A stretch of DNA of 64,000 nt from assembly GCA_905221605.1 (NCBI GenBank), contig CAJNDS010001668.1, forward strand, positions 1,468,276-1,532,275. Reading direction: 5' to 3'. Each line of letters opens with the position of its first letter. Within the stretch, counting starts at the first letter, position 1. This stretch comes from Symbiodinium natans (taxonomy: Eukaryota > Sar > Dinophyceae > Suessiales > Symbiodiniaceae). Shown piece after piece: positions 12,501 to 20,246 of this stretch. The notes beneath the pieces were generated by a model. The model was not told where the DNA came from. It searched no databases and worked only from the letters and a program-made list of their open reading frames with translations. Position numbers and translations under genes: made by a program.

Positions 12501-15500
12501 TAGGGTTTAGGGACTACACCTCAAATCCAGCGTCAGTCAGTAGGATTTTGTGGAAAGGCGTGCCTCAACAGAATCGGAACAATACCTCCTCATCTAGAGC
12601 ACTTTCAGGATCATCCGTTGCATCCCTTTTGAGAGTCACTTTCCCTGCTCGGCATTATTGTTTGTGAATGGGTCGTCAGAAGACGGGTATTGGCCCAACG
12701 GTTGCAAGGCTGTAGCGATTGAGAAGCGCGCTATAGCTACCCTGCCCTAAGCAGCTCATGCTGGCGAGGCAACATATCCTGCTGCACCCTACCCTAAAGC
12801 CTACCTGAAAGCGCTACTTGAAGACTCGGATGTCGTTCCTTTTGGGGTAGCGTGCTAGACTCCTCAGTGGAAAAGAATAGCGAACCCAAAAAGGAAATAC
12901 ATTTGAGTCTTCTGGCTCTTCCGTACAGCCCCTTCAGAATTATACAATAGCACTCCCCAAAAGCCTGTTCTTTTTTTTCAGCCACCTACATTACATGTGA
13001 GTCTTCATGTATCCCCTAATCCCTAAGCCCGAAAAGTTTGCAAGCTGAAAAGAGAATTTCGACCCAGGCCATGGTACAGCTGCTACAGTTACCGGCTTGG
13101 GCTTTTGGTTTGAGGATTAGGATTTAGGCATTAGGGTTGAGGGTTCAGGGTTGAGGGTTTTGGGTTAGAGTTTAGGGTCTAGGGTTTAAGGTTTAGGGTT
13201 TGGGCTTTAGGGTTTGGGCAGCACTTAACCAAGGAAGTGATTTGGCTCAAATACGGAACGGCGTACCGCTCGATGTATACACTATACGCAACTTGGCAGC
13301 TCAGAGGCACACTTTTGCCGTTTTTTTGTTCAAGGTTCCTTGTCCAGTAACCAATCCCCCAAAATGGGTACAACCTAAACCCTAAATCCTAAACCCTAAG
13401 CCCTAAATCCTAAACCCTAAATCCTAAACCCTAAACCCGCATGATAGTATGCTTACTGGGCTACCAAGGAAATCACATTTGCTGGGAACCCCGCATGGCC
13501 AGCAGAAGACTTTTTCTTTCTTTTGGTTTAGGGTTTGGGGTTCAGGGTTTAGGGTTTAGGGTTTAGGGTTTAGGGTTTAGGGTTGTAGGGTTTAGGGTTT
13601 AGGGTTTAGGTTTTAGGGTTTAGGCTTTAGGGTTTAGGGGGCTCAGGGTTTTATTGTTTGGTACATCTAAGAAATAGGGATTCAGGTATGGGTTTCGGGT
13701 TGAGGGTGTCACGGTCTGGTCTAGGGGTTTAGGGCTTAGCTAGTTGATGAGAGAGTCGGACAAGACAGACATTAGGGAAGCTTAGGGAGTATTGGGGAGT
13801 ATTTCGGAACCTTGGCCCGTGAACCCCCCTGCCCTTAGAACCCTGTAACAGGAACTGGCCCACAAACTCACGGCCGGTGCTGGAGAAGGTAAGCCACGCC
13901 TACGTGATATTTTTTGCTACTTGGTGGCATTGCAACCAAAACGCGAAGCCCAAACCCTGAGCCCACAATCCAAACCGTGAACACTATAGCGGTCGGAGTA
14001 ATTACTAAAATTATTTGCTGGTCCCTGGCCCTGAGGCTCCAAATAGCTCCAAAGTAGGCATTTGTTTACAGCCTTTAGACCCCAATGTAGGTGTTGTTTG
14101 TATACTTGGAGCCCTCGGGATTTTTATGGTTGAGCTTCCATGCCCTACCTAAACCCCAGATTCTTAACATTCTTCATGAAAGTCCCAGTTATATTACCCC
14201 TCCCCCCCCCCCTCCCAGAAACCCTATTCTAATTCGTTTGGCCCGAAGCCCCAAGTAGCATTAGGACTCGATGTGGCAACATCCATTTCTTGAAGCAAGC
14301 AATCCATTAAACCCTCAACCTTATGAGCCCTAAACCCTAAACCCCAAACCCCAAACCCCAAACCCCAAGCCCTAAATCCCAAACCCTAAACCCTAAACCC
14401 TAAATCGCAAGACAGAGCCCAGGTGTTATATGTTACCGTCATCGCTTTCGCTGTCATTCGGGTGATCAGCGCTGTGTTCTTGAAGGATACGTTCCTTGGC
14501 TTTCTTCTGGCTGGCTCTTAGGACTTTAACCTTTTGGGTCTTAGAAGAAACTACAATAAGGAGCCTAAAAGTTGGACTCTTAGGAGGGGTTCAGAAGTCA
14601 GCCAAGGTTAGATGCAGCTCAAAATGATGCGGAACATCTGGTGGTTGACAGGCTGCGCAAAAAGGCAGAGTATGTGGAGAAGCTTCTTGGCCAGGATTCG
14701 GCATGCGTTGATTTCGTTGTGATGTTTGCTGACATGGTGTAGCAGCAGTACAGAAATACAATGATACAAGGTGGCATGGCTTTTGCGGGTCGAAGTGCCT
14801 TACATGCAATGTGCAGCCACAAGCTTCTTTGCAACAGCCAGGTTGGAGATCATCTTCAGAGCTATTGATGATTCCGGCGACGGCATCATCACAGAGGCGA
14901 GGATGAACGAGATTCTCTCCAATCAAAAGATGCTTCGAAGCACAGTGGGAGGATTCACGAGGTCGAGCAAGTCCTAACATGAGAGAAGAATGGGACGCAT
15001 GCATTGTTCACAGAAGCTCCCTCCATGTGGGGCCTTTTGGGTTGAGGGGGCGGGGGGGAACAAGGCTTTGAAGTAGAATGAGATCCCCAAACGGGACTCT
15101 GGACGTGGCAGACTTTCAGATTTCGTGGCTTGCGTTGGATGTAGTGTTTAGGCTGCAGGCTTCAGGTTTGAGCATAGCGATCTGCCTGACGGGCATATGA
15201 TAAATCAATGACAGGCGCTTCATCGTTTGAGGAGTTTTGTGGTTTGGATGCTGGACGGGACGCGGGCATCCTCAGACCTCCCGATTTGGGGTTCTCACGC
15301 GTGTGTCTTGTGGGGAGGGGGTGTAGGGAACAGACGAGGGAAACTGCCTTTTTGTTCGCCACCCTTTCTTCCCCTAAGGGTCCATGTACATAAACATGGA
15401 GTACTTGGGCCTTACAGTACTTCCTCTTTTGGGACTCTTGGGGCCCAAGTGTACAATAAGGTACAAGGACCCTTAAGGTGCCCAAACGATCCTTAAACCC

Positions 15501-18500
15501 TAAACCCTAAACCCTAAACCCTAAACCCTAAACCCTCAGCCGTAAGGATCGCGGCCTACTTCCAGACGTTGGATTTGGATGTTCATGAAGGAGCGGCATT
15601 GTTCCACCTCCTGGACAATGGCGATGGCGAGGCATCTGACACGAAACCCTTTAAACCCTAAGCCCTAAGCCCTAAAATTTAAACCCTAAGCCCTAAGCCC
15701 TAAAATTTCAGAACCCCTAAAATTTCAGAACCGCCAAATTCCGCAAGATCCGTATGTAACGAACGACACAGGCCGCTGCATGTACAGGCTAGGATCCAGA
15801 GTGGGGCCTTCTTCCCGCTTTTTTTAGGGTTCATAGGTTGCCTTAGAAGCCCCTGTAAACCAAATTGGGGCACCCTTTTTATTCCCAGGCCACCCGTGGG
15901 GTCTAGTATTTTGAGTTCCAACCTTCCAAACTTTTAGGCCCCCCCCCCCCCCCCGGACCACGCGCGAGGAACTGTCTACTTAGTAGTAGAGTAGGTTACC
16001 TTCACCTTGCTGGGCTATTTTCATCCCTGTATGACCCCGCAGGTTAACTTTTCCTTCCCCTAGGATGCTGGACAACTATAGGGTCTAGGGATGGTCATAT
16101 GGGAGCTTACTCAAGTAGAACGGTATTTGGGAAACCTTCTATCGATCTGCGCTTGCCAGCTTGTGATAATGTCACGTGCCCGCGTGCGTTGACACCCTGA
16201 GCCCCCCCAGTAAGTCTTAGCGATGAGTTCTTAACGTACGAGGGTCGGACCGGAGTGTGATGTAAGGAGCTCAAAAAACCCGAAGCCCCAAACCTTAAAC
16301 CCTCACCCCTTACCCCTTGACCCTTAACCCTGAACCCTAACCCTACCCTCAGAATTGTGGAAGTCTTTAGTGCTTGGCCGCGCGCTGCCTCTTCTTTAAT
16401 TATCGCAAGAGACAGGCAGACATGACTTTGTGGTGAGACTCCGATACCCCCTGACTTAAGAATTAAGGGCTATTCCTTGATTTTCTTTTTTTTCTGGGGG
16501 TGGGGGGGGGGGGGCGGAACTCGGAGAAACCCAAAACCCAAAACCCGCCCTGAGCCCTAAGCCCTAAGCCTTAAAGCTTAAGTCCTTGGCCTGAACCCCA
16601 AGCCCTAAACCCTAAACCCTTAGCCTTAGCCCCAAACCCCAAACCCCAAACCCTAAAACAACTGGAGTATTGGAGCTTGGGAGCCCCACAACGCACCCCC
16701 CAACCTTCCAACCCCTATCATGCCAGCTTAGGGGTGTTTAGGGCTTTTGGAGGAGTTGGAGGTTTTTGGTGGTCTTTTAGTCTTTGTTTAGTTTAGTTGT
16801 TTTTTCCGTTGGGTGTTGAGGGTTTAGGAGTTGATGATGACTTTCGGCGACGTTAGGGTCTTTCTCTTCTTCTTGACTTTCCGAGGTCACCTTAGAGGAG
16901 TTCATTGATGGCATCATGCGCTGCAAGGGACCTGCGCGGGCAATCGATCAAGTCGCAATGCATGCAGAATCTGCGGCATGCAAAGTTACGAAGTTTCGGT
17001 TGGGATGCTCCCCCCCTATACTAGCAGTTCTTAGTAGGGAGTATAATACCCCCTCCCTATGGAGGACGATTTGGAAAAGGGGAACGTCCCAAAGTTTCGG
17101 GGTTTTGAGATAATACCCCCTCCCTATGGAGGACGATTTGGAAAAGGGGAACGTCCCAAAGTTTCGGGGTTTTGAGTTGCGGGTCTAGTTTTCAGTGTAG
17201 GCCTAAGGTTGTCCATGTCAGCAGAGAAGGCTGCAAGTGTGCTATAGGATTCTTAAGGCAGGGGTGTTCAAGGGGGGTGTGTATCCCAAGATTCCCTAAT
17301 ACTCCCCAATCCTCCGTAAGGCTCCCGAAGCTTCCCTAGCTTCCCTAGAAAGGTACCTACCCCCACGAACCCCCTCCCTCAAGAACCCGATATAACCCTC
17401 TAAGCAAAGGAAGGCACGTGAGGCTCTTCGAGCAGCTGTTCCGTTTGTTTCTTGTTCTTCTCGTGGTGGTTCCTTGCAGGCATCATGTAGAACAAGATGC
17501 GGATACGTGGCACTATTTTCACGGCCAGATGGACAACTTGCCAGATTGAGTTCATGATCAGAGAAAGGCGGAGCTTGTACTGAAGCTAGGACGTTCACAA
17601 CTCCATCACACATTCCTTCTGACTCGGGCTCTAACGAGACCGGCTTTGACGCCAGGGAGGGAGGTGGTTTAGGGTTTAGGGTTGCGGTCAGGGTTCAGTG
17701 TGCGTGATATTGGGTTAACAAGCACCATGGCCCTTCACAAGTAATGTGCATACTTTGTGTTGCTTTGCTGTAACTTTAGATCCTTAGCCTTTTTGGGTTT
17801 ATTGGGTTTCTTAAGAAGCCAGCTAAAAATTTAAGTTTTAGCTACCCTCCTAAGTGCAGCCAAGCATAGAGCTAGGCCGCCGAGACATACCCTTATTCCC
17901 GTCTTTGCGAGCTCGCATCCCGGTGTTTTAACACAACAAAACAGCAAAGCTTGGGGTTCAGGGTGTTTATGGGATGTTCCCCCATATACTTCCAGTCCTT
18001 AAGGCGGGATTATAGTAGCCCCTACTATCAGCCCCTTAAGGACTGTCAAGTATAAGAGGGAACGTCCCGAGCCTAAGGTAGAGAATCCCTACCTTACGTA
18101 GCTGATTTCCCTTTTCTCTGAGGGTAGTTTCATGGGCCCTTAAATATGGTCCCAAAATGTGGTCCCGAGCCTCCTTTAAAGGGTTCTTAGTTTCATGGGC
18201 CCAAAAAAAAGGTCCCAAAATGTGGTCCCGAGCCTCCTTTAAAGGGTTCTGGTGTACGGGCCCTTAGAATGTCTCCACGCTATGTAAGGGGTCCATAAGG
18301 GGATCCCCTTCTCAGGGCCCAGGTTTAGGGTTTAGGGTTTAGGGTTTAGGGTTTAGGGTTTAGGGTTTAGGGTTTAGGGTTTAGGGTTTAGGGTTTAGGG
18401 TTTAGGGTTTAGGGACCATGTAGCTACCCTTGATTGTTGTTCCCTTTACGAAGAATACGTTAAATCATAAATCATCCTGGGATCCCTATTCTCACACTGT

Positions 18501-18700
18501 CTGCTGATCTCAGGCCAAACCCTGGCCCATCCCGGCGGGGTTAGGGTTTAGGGTTTAGGGTTTAGGGTTTAGGGTTTAGGGTTTAGGGTTTAGGGTTTAG
18601 GGTTTAGGGTTGAGGGATTGGAGTCCTCAGCCTCCACCTCTCAAGGACCTGAAGCAGCTCGACGCCAAGATGGCGAAGCTTCTGAAAGTCATGGGTGGTG
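6426..18700 (+). CDS. Voltage-gated cation channel with EF-hands (gene span)
   Basis: Membrane channel of the ion-transport family, read from at least thirteen exons. Recognised in order: S2 (FFVFVFTAELLMRLAVE), S4 with regularly spaced arginines, S5 (FLPSLCWAMVLLG), pore helix (KYGTAYRSMYTLY), filter region (EITFAGN-WP), S6 (FAVIRVISAVFLKDT), a coupling helix (DAAQNDAEHLVVDRL), two EF-hand-like loops and a basic or coiled tail. S1 and most of S3 were not found. One six-helix unit is visible, so it could be a single-domain channel or the last repeat of a longer one. S4 and the EF hands imply voltage gating with calcium feedback. Ion selectivity cannot be read. Introns run from 116 to 1679 bp and most contain telomeric tracts. 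Confidence 0.88.
6526..6849. repeat. Two TTTAGGG tracts flanking a family D element
   Basis: Pure TTTAGGG runs at 6526-6632 and 6751-6849 bracket a family D inverted-repeat element at 6640-6745, all inside the presumed S2-S3 intron. Confidence 0.85.
6640..6745. mobile_element. Family D inverted-repeat element
   Basis: Starts CTACATGGGCCCTTAACATGG and ends CTAAGGGACCATG. The interior has CCTCCTTTAACGGGCCCT and a GGGGTACCC core. Other copies: 18125, 29062, 52832. Confidence 0.7.
6855..6910 (+). CDS. Exon, probable S2-S3 linker of the channel
   Basis: The acceptor TAG is the end of a degenerate telomeric unit. It reads LGSYLVEPEEVFDSLTSW and ends at a GTGAGA donor. FDSL preceded by acidic residues suits the entry to S3, but the rest of S3 is missing, so membership is tentative. 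Confidence 0.45.
7502..7648 (+). CDS. Exon, possible S3 end and S3-S4 loop of the channel
   Basis: Acceptor CTGCAG, then an open frame starting GLDSVIETSSQDEANDGSAA, followed by charged residues. LDSVIE resembles the end of S3 in related channels. The end at a GTAGTA donor is a guess. The frame stays open to a TGA at 7682. Confidence 0.5.
7866..7939 (+). CDS. Exon-like segment, S3-S4 loop or separate
   Basis: Acceptor GCAG and donor GTTAAG enclose an open frame reading QGEVAIPKGMDELVGRGACA. It sits directly between a CCCTAAA tract and a TTTAGGG tract. Position suggests the channel's extracellular loop. The sequence itself is not diagnostic. Confidence 0.4.
8479..8634 (+). CDS. Two exon-like segments before S4
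   Basis: After a TTTCTATTTCAG acceptor at 8479 the frame reads QVESGDVVPKDIVLLRHE. After a CACAG at 8592 it reads GVSGKDKRTHFPPF and then meets the family B element at 8639. Both look coding. Their role in the channel is uncertain. Confidence 0.35.
8639..8738. mobile_element. Family B inverted-repeat element (introner type)
   Basis: TTTGGTAGCCCAGTGGTACC at the left and GGTTACTGGGCTACCAAG at the right are inverted copies. Same family as the introner at 13288. An exon-like frame precedes it, so it may also be an intron here. Confidence 0.7.
8984..9072 (+). CDS. Channel exon: S4 voltage sensor
   Basis: Acceptor CCAG, then ALKSLRAFRMMRSFRLFRG followed by LRLLVKA. Arginines recur every third position, the hallmark of S4. 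The exon is taken to end after AAAGCTT with a GC donor (GCTTCT) because this joins in frame to CQCFLPSL, the usual S4-S5 linker. Confidence 0.9.
9740..9788 (+). CDS. Channel exon: S4-S5 linker and first half of S5
   Basis: Acceptor GTGTGAG, reading QCFLPSLCWAMVLLG. Ends after GGGGT with a GC donor (GCTGCTTGG), which alone lets the frame continue into FMTMGALIMG. The 5' end of the intron carries the CTTGG motif seen at many intron starts here. Confidence 0.9.
9834..9919. repeat. TTTAGGG tract inside a channel intron
   Basis: Almost pure heptamer run within intron 9789-11274. Confidence 0.9.
9920..11274. other. Rest of a long channel intron
   Basis: Holds G-rich and C-rich low-complexity runs (10098-10140, 10250-10280), a diverged direct duplication (about 10655-10735 and 10755-10830, sharing ATACCAGTGTT and GCTTGTGACC), a CCCCCCCAA tandem run (10850-10930) and CCCTAAA tracts near 10370 and 11000-11065. 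The C-rich run makes proline-rich ORFs on one strand and glycine-rich ORFs on the other. They are not genes. Confidence 0.6.
11275..11304 (+). CDS. Channel microexon (30 nt) inside S5
   Basis: Reads FMTMGALIMG after an AACAAG acceptor and ends with a GC donor (GCGCCC). Both joins are fixed by frame and by the conserved S5 pattern (GVF-MGALIMGNLLQ). Confidence 0.85.
11567..11677. mobile_element. Family B element nested in a channel intron
   Basis: CTTGGTAGCCCAGTGGTACC to GGTTACTGGGCTACCAA, with the family interior (CAAGGTTCCCTTATAAAGTAACC). It lies mid-intron and ends CCAAA, so the acceptor AG is lost. It is a passenger here, not the intron itself. Confidence 0.8.
11951..12143. mobile_element. 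Diverged family A element nested in a channel intron
   Basis: Left end AACCCGGAGTAGGCCCCTA, right end TTACTCCTGGGTCTAG. It is longer than the others, with an AT-richer insertion in the middle. Confidence 0.55.
12354..12408 (+). CDS. Channel exon: end of S5 and turret
   Basis: Acceptor GATTAG, reads NLLQSFLIDDSSSFEDKD. NLLQ closes S5 and the acidic loop leads to the pore. It ends with a GC donor (GCTTGG). The exact join to the next exon (EVIWLKYG) is the least certain of the set, by one codon. Confidence 0.82.
13234..13287 (+). CDS. Channel exon: pore helix
   Basis: Acceptor ACCAAG, reads EVIWLKYGTAYRSMYTLY, the aromatic-rich pore helix of this channel class. Ends TAC with a GC donor (GCAACTTGG), exactly where the family B introner starts. 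Confidence 0.92.
13288..13468 (+). mobile_element. Family B introner = complete intron in the pore
   Basis: The intron starts GCAA then CTTGGCAGC and ends GGGCTACCAAG, so the element's inverted ends lie 4 bases from the donor and exactly at the acceptor. Removing it joins YTLY to EITFAGN. Inside it sits a 65-bp degenerate CCCTAAA tract (13373-13437) that lengthens the usual 110-bp element to 181 bp. Confidence 0.9.
13469..13485 (+). CDS. Channel microexon (17 nt): filter region
   Basis: Encodes EITFAG plus two bases of the next glycine. Flanked by the introner acceptor CCAAG and a GA donor (GAACCCC). The frame joins G-AAC-TGG in the next exon to give TFAGNWP, the region around the pore filter. 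Confidence 0.88.
13852..13915 (+). CDS. Channel exon: post-filter to S6 start
   Basis: Acceptor AACAG, reads NWPTNSRPVLEKVSHAYVIF. Ends with a GC donor (GCTACTTGG). RPVLEKVS followed by a hydrophobic run marks the start of S6. Confidence 0.92.
14423..14490 (+). CDS. Channel exon: S6
   Basis: Acceptor GCCCAG, reads VLYVTVIAFAVIRVISAVF then LKD. Hydrophobic S6 helix ending in the gate region. GT donor (GTTCCTTGG), the only GT among the twelve placed channel introns. Confidence 0.93.
14491..14606 (+). mobile_element. Family I introner = complete 116-bp intron
   Basis: Starts GTTC-CTTGGCT and ends AGCCAAG, inverted ends at the splice sites. Related copies at 17757-17866 and 28898-29012 share the CTTTAACCTTTTTGGGT-like interior and AGCCAAG end. 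Removal joins LKDT to LDAAQND. Confidence 0.85.
14607..14681 (+). CDS. Channel exon: post-S6 coupling helix
   Basis: Reads LDAAQNDAEHLVVDRLRKKA then EYVEK, an amphipathic charged helix linking S6 to the EF hands. GC donor (GCTTCTTGG). Confidence 0.93.
14842..14928 (+). CDS. Channel exon: first EF-hand-like loop
   Basis: Reads LEIIFRAIDDSGDGIITEAR and continues with MNEILSNQK. The loop DDSGDGIITEAR has Asp, Ser, Asp at positions 1, 3, 5 and Gly at 6 but Arg at 12, where a canonical loop has Glu, so calcium binding may be weak. GA donor (GATGCT) inferred from frame. Confidence 0.93.
15378..15483. mobile_element. Family C inverted-repeat element inside a channel intron
   Basis: AGGGTCCATGTACATAAACA at the left and a matching ACAATAAGGTACAAGGACCCT at the right, with an internal GGCCTTA...GGGGCCCAAG. 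Copies also at 31536, 51238, 58977, 59268 and 60105. Confidence 0.75.
15547..15631 (+). CDS. Channel exon: between EF hands and start of EF2
   Basis: Acceptor GTAAG, reads AAYFQTLDLDVHEGAALFHL then LDNGDGE. Ends with a GC donor (GCATCT) in the middle of the second loop. The first loop position is Leu instead of Asp. Confidence 0.94.
16886..16966 (+). CDS. Channel exon: end of EF2 and tail
   Basis: Acceptor TCCGAG, reads VTLEEFIDGIMRCKGPARAI then DQVAMHA. It completes the loop GDGE-VTLEEF across a 1254-bp intron. GA donor (GAATCT) is required for the frame into DLKQLDAK. Confidence 0.94.
17001..17176. mobile_element. Family E element with an internal 66-bp tandem duplication
   Basis: GGATGCTCCCCCCCTATACT opens the element. 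The closing piece (CCCTCCCTATGGAGGACGAT ... GGGGAACGTCCC) plus downstream bases is present twice in tandem, at about 17045-17110 and 17111-17176, identical by eye. Confidence 0.75.
17262..17397. mobile_element. Family F inverted-repeat element
   Basis: GTTCAAGGGGGGTGTGTATC near the left end and GGTACCTACC...CCCCTCCCTCAAGAAC at the right, with repeated TTCCCTA/CTCCC in the middle. Partner copy at 37283-37412, partial at 13775-13840. Confidence 0.65.
17757..17866. mobile_element. Family I element nested in a channel intron
   Basis: Shares CTTTTTGGGTTTATTGGGTT, the CTACCCTCCTAAGTGCAGCC stretch and the AGCCAAG end with 28898-29012, and more distantly with the introner at 14491. Confidence 0.75.
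17969..18070. mobile_element. Family E inverted-repeat element
   Basis: GGGATGTTCCCCCATATACT at the left is mirrored by AAGTATAAGAGGGAACGTCCC at the right, with CAGTCCTTAAGG / CCTTAAGGACTG inside. Copies at 43271 and 46698. Confidence 0.8.
18125..18420. mobile_element. Family D element with tandem duplication and telomeric tract
   Basis: A piece of about 62 bp (TAGTTTCATGGGCCC ... CCTCCTTTAAAGGGTTCT) occurs twice in tandem (18126-18189, 18190-18251). The element closes at GGACCATGTAGCTACC (18413 on) but a pure 90-bp TTTAGGG tract (18322-18413) has been placed just before that end. Confidence 0.75.
18646..18700 (+). CDS. Channel exon: C-terminal helix
   Basis: Acceptor CTCAAG, reads DLKQLDAKMAKLLKVMGG, a heptad-like helix after the EF hands. 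It probably ends at the GC donor GCTTGG. The stop codon lies on a later exon not identified. A donor at GTACTAGGACCC (18717), the start of a family A element, is also possible. Confidence 0.88.
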
Positions 18701-18715
18701 GCTTGGCTTGGGCGC

Positions 18716-19027
18716 AAGTACTAGGACCCAGAGTAAGGCCCCTTATTCCCCTGCTTTTTTGGGGGACCCACAGTAGGCCCTATGTTTCATTTGTTGGGGT
18801 TTAGGGTTTAGGGTTTAGGGTTTAGGGTTTAGGGTTTAGGGTTTAGGGTTTAGGGTTTAGGGTTTAGGGTTTAGGGTTTAGGATTTCGGATTTGGGGTTC
18901 AGGGTTTGGGGTTTGGAGTTTAGGGTTTAGGGCAACTAGGACCCAGAGTAGGCCCTTATTCCACTCTTGTTGGGGGCTTAGGTTCCCTTATAATCCCTTT
19001 TAGCCAAGAATCTCAGGTTACTCGGGT
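18716..19027. mobile_element. Composite family A element with telomeric core
   Basis: GTACTAGGACCCAGAGTAAGG at the left, GGGGACCCACAGTAGGCCCT, a pure TTTAGGG tract (18799-18880), then a second left end CAACTAGGACCCAGAGTAGG and an A-type interior to about 19027. The same order recurs at 28395-28652. Confidence 0.7.
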
Positions 19028-20127
19028 GTGTCCTGAACCCGAAGCCCTAAACCACAACATGGTTTCAGGTTGTGTGCTGATGAGAGGGTGCCCCCTAAAA
19101 CCTATACCCTAGACCCTAAACCCTTGGGGTTTAGTATAGGGCTTAGGGTTTAGGGTTTAGGGTTTAGGGTTTAGGGTTTAGGGTTTAGGGTTTAGGGTTT
19201 AGGGTTTAGGGTTTAGGGTTTAGGGTTTGTCCCTAAAGTCTAAGGGAGATGTTAGAAATTCATGGGGGCCCTAAGCTTAGACCAACCCCCCCACGGCCAA
19301 GATCTGAGTGCCCGGCAGAGTTTGCGCAAACATACTCCTAGAGGGTTTAGGACTTAGGTTTCGTAAACATACTCCTAGAGGGTTTAGGATTTAGGTTTCG
19401 TAAACATACTCCTAGAGGGTTTAGGATTTAGGTTTCGGGTTCAGGATCATTTGGAATCAGTTTTTAAAAATCCCTACGGCATGTCCTAGAAAGCGTGGAA
19501 CAAGCAACAAGAAGCAACCTCGCATCCACCCCTCCCCTGTACCCCCACCTCCTTCCCCGCGCCCACCCCAAAATCGCCAATGCCCTAAACCCGAAACCCC
19601 ATAGCCGTACACCCACATTCCCTACCCAGCAAAACCCACACGGCAAAGGCCTTTGCAAAAGGGATGCCTATGTTCATTATGGAGCAGATCTGTCCATGTC
19701 TGAAATGACAAGATCACTTTCAGCTCATCCCACGCCCTTAAGGCCTAAAGCCCTACCCTAAGCCCTAAACCCTAAACCCGATGGATTCCCCCTAAACCCC
19801 CATGCCTCCCGACTTCAAGAGTGTCACGTGACCTAAACGTCTAAGGCAACGTCCGTCCAAGAGGCCTTTCAACCTTTGGCACCCTAAACCTTAGCCCTAA
19901 ACCCTAAACCCTAGCCCTAAACCCTAAACCCTAGCCCTAAACCCTAAACCCTAACCATCCTATAACCCTATAACCCCATAGCCCTAAACCCTAAACCTTA
20001 GAAACCCGAAGCCCTATACACTCTACACCCACAACCGTCTTGCAAGAGACGTGCCAGCCCCGAGGAGCGTCGAGTCAAAAGGACCGGCATCCCCCGAGTT
20101 TGGAATTTTGAGGGTTGAGAGTTTGGG

Positions 20128-20246
20128 GTGTTGAGGCGGTTGAGGCGGTTGAGGCGGTTGAGGCGGTTGAGGCGGTTGAGGCGGTTGAGGCGGTTGAGGG
20201 TGTTGAGAGCGTTGAGGGTGTTGAGGGTGTTGAGGGTGTTGAGGGA
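20128..20246. repeat. 9-bp minisatellite GTTGAGGCG / GTTGAGGGT
   Basis: About seven copies of GTTGAGGCG, then variants GTTGAGGGT and GTTGAGAGC. Being a multiple of three it gives an apparent Val-Glu-Ala repeat, but nothing else supports a gene. Confidence 0.9.

Noticed and set aside
12553-12575. Possible channel exon GATTTTGTGGAAAG (WILWK)
   Set aside because: The genuine continuation EVIWLKYGTAYR at 13234 fits the family far better.
13067-13088. Possible pore exon reading GHGTAAT
   Set aside because: Superseded by the exon at 13234-13287, which matches the whole pore helix.
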